From: JANSWY01 sp965267245 | GTDB taxonomy: Bacteria > Bacteroidota > Bacteroidia > Cytophagales > Cyclobacteriaceae | Length of the DNA stretch: 64,000 nt | Direction: 5' to 3' | Assembly (NCBI GenBank): GCA_965267245.1 | Contig: OZ253939.1 | Location: forward strand, 2,790,001 to 2,854,000 | In this document: in pieces, positions 63,685 to 64,000 of the stretch | Layout of the letters: the number at the start of each line of letters is the position of its first letter | Position numbering within the stretch: position 1 is the stretch's first letter | Notes under the pieces: model-generated | Databases searched by the model: none | What the model was told of the DNA's origin: nothing | The model's input: only the letters and a program-made list of their open reading frames with translations | Position numbers and translations under genes: made by a program

Positions 63685-63963
63685 AGCGATTTTGTTTTTC
63701 TATTAATTTAAAGCATACAAACCATTTTAGCTAATTCGTATCGATCCAGTTGTGTAAAACAATCTAAAACACACCTAACGCTCTGTTAGAGCCCAAAATG
63801 GGCGATATCCATTAGCATATGCTATAAAATTCCAGCTAATTAGTCCAAATTCCGGTGCATCGACAATTAATTCACTTTTAACGGAAAGTTATCGGTGTTT
63901 ATCGAAACTGCCCCTCGAATCATATTTAAGCCCCATATATTTGAAGAAAAATTAGGACAGAAA
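63685..63963. other. Intergenic region with palindromes
   Basis: A 279-bp gap without a gene. It holds the 12-bp palindrome TAGCATATGCTA (63813-63824), a GCCC/GGGC hairpin (63791-63803) and TATATTTG (63936-63943), a -7-type box about 20 bases before the last start codon. Otherwise no feature is seen. Confidence 0.45.
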
Positions 63964-64000
63964 ATGAAGCTACGCGGAATCAACACTTTACTTTTAATCG
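63964..64000 (+). CDS. Start of a gene cut by the window end (partial)
   Basis: ATG at 63964 opens 12 codons (M-K-L-R-G-I-N-T then three Leu and an Ile) up to the window edge. The basic start and the hydrophobic run suggest a signal peptide or membrane helix. A -7-type box lies 20 bases upstream. The product cannot be named. Confidence 0.4.
   Translation, partial: MKLRGINTLLLI

Noticed and set aside
1..64000. CRISPR arrays, insertion sequences, prophage genes and tRNAs
   Set aside because: No repeat-spacer arrays, transposase or integrase motifs were found by reading, and no cloverleaf other than the tmRNA ends was noticed; a tool search would be needed to exclude them fully.

Overview
The window comes from a member of the Bacteroidota, most likely a marine-type Cytophagales relative. 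The evidence is the AT-rich coding style, three secreted proteins with type IX secretion (T9SS) C-terminal sorting domains, a TonB-dependent receptor with a carboxypeptidase-like N-terminal domain, Bacteroidota-specific families (DUF3347, HYC_CC_PP, head-GIN, DUF6249), TAnnTTTG-type -7 boxes, and a tmRNA encoding the tag GENNYAMAA. No rRNA, tRNA, CRISPR array, transposase or prophage gene was seen.

Layout: 1-7100 holds the end of a C25 (gingipain/PorU2-like) protease, a PAP2 phosphatase, an SCP2 protein, a glutaminyl cyclase-like lipoprotein, a Na+/H+ antiporter and a 30-codon membrane ORF with its own terminator. 7200-9984 is an ABC transporter operon (LolD-like ATPase, FtsX-type permease with a His-rich loop, a Cys-motif secreted DUF3299-like protein, a lipoprotein), probably metal related. 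9985-15356 has cytochrome c, SCO and HemJ genes divergent from a Crp/Fnr regulator, then a TonB receptor with a TPR-like partner. 15346-21908 holds a PH-like membrane protein, a DUF2064 transferase, a rhodanese, a T9SS-exported vanadium haloperoxidase and a T9SS-exported FG-GAP/ASPIC protein. 21981-22900 is the tmRNA gene followed by a small GIY-YIG nuclease cassette with inverted repeats.

22907-33408 is a copper-resistance block on the minus strand: HYC_CC_PP protein, CusA-like RND pump, TolC, CusB-like adaptor, DUF3347 protein and CopA ATPase. 33543-41307 holds an M90 peptidase, an arginase-like protein with an altered metal ligand, a VOC protein, a CPBP protease, an AraC regulator, a serine hydrolase, an ECF sigma operon and a head-GIN protein. 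The sigma operon and the adjacent serine hydrolase operon share a bipartite ECF-type promoter, TTGTAACC-N15-GTGTC. 41513-46002 has a Rieske oxygenase, a secreted patatin, a lipoprotein and a CNNM/CorC protein.

46075-54577 is an eight-gene L-fucose operon: two SDR dehydrogenases, a FAH-family hydrolase, a lactonase, the FucP symporter, a mutarotase, an L-lactate dehydrogenase-like flavoprotein and a GH95 alpha-L-fucosidase. Together they would release fucose from glycans, import it and oxidise it through the non-phosphorylated route to pyruvate and lactate; only fuconate dehydratase is missing here. It is divergent from a LacI regulator whose near-leaderless promoter has a perfect 12-bp palindrome between its two elements. 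An AraC regulator, a small redox cassette, a membrane-anchored class III cyclase, two lipoproteins or secreted proteins (one YARHG), a Pmp3-domain lipoprotein and the first codons of another gene complete the window.
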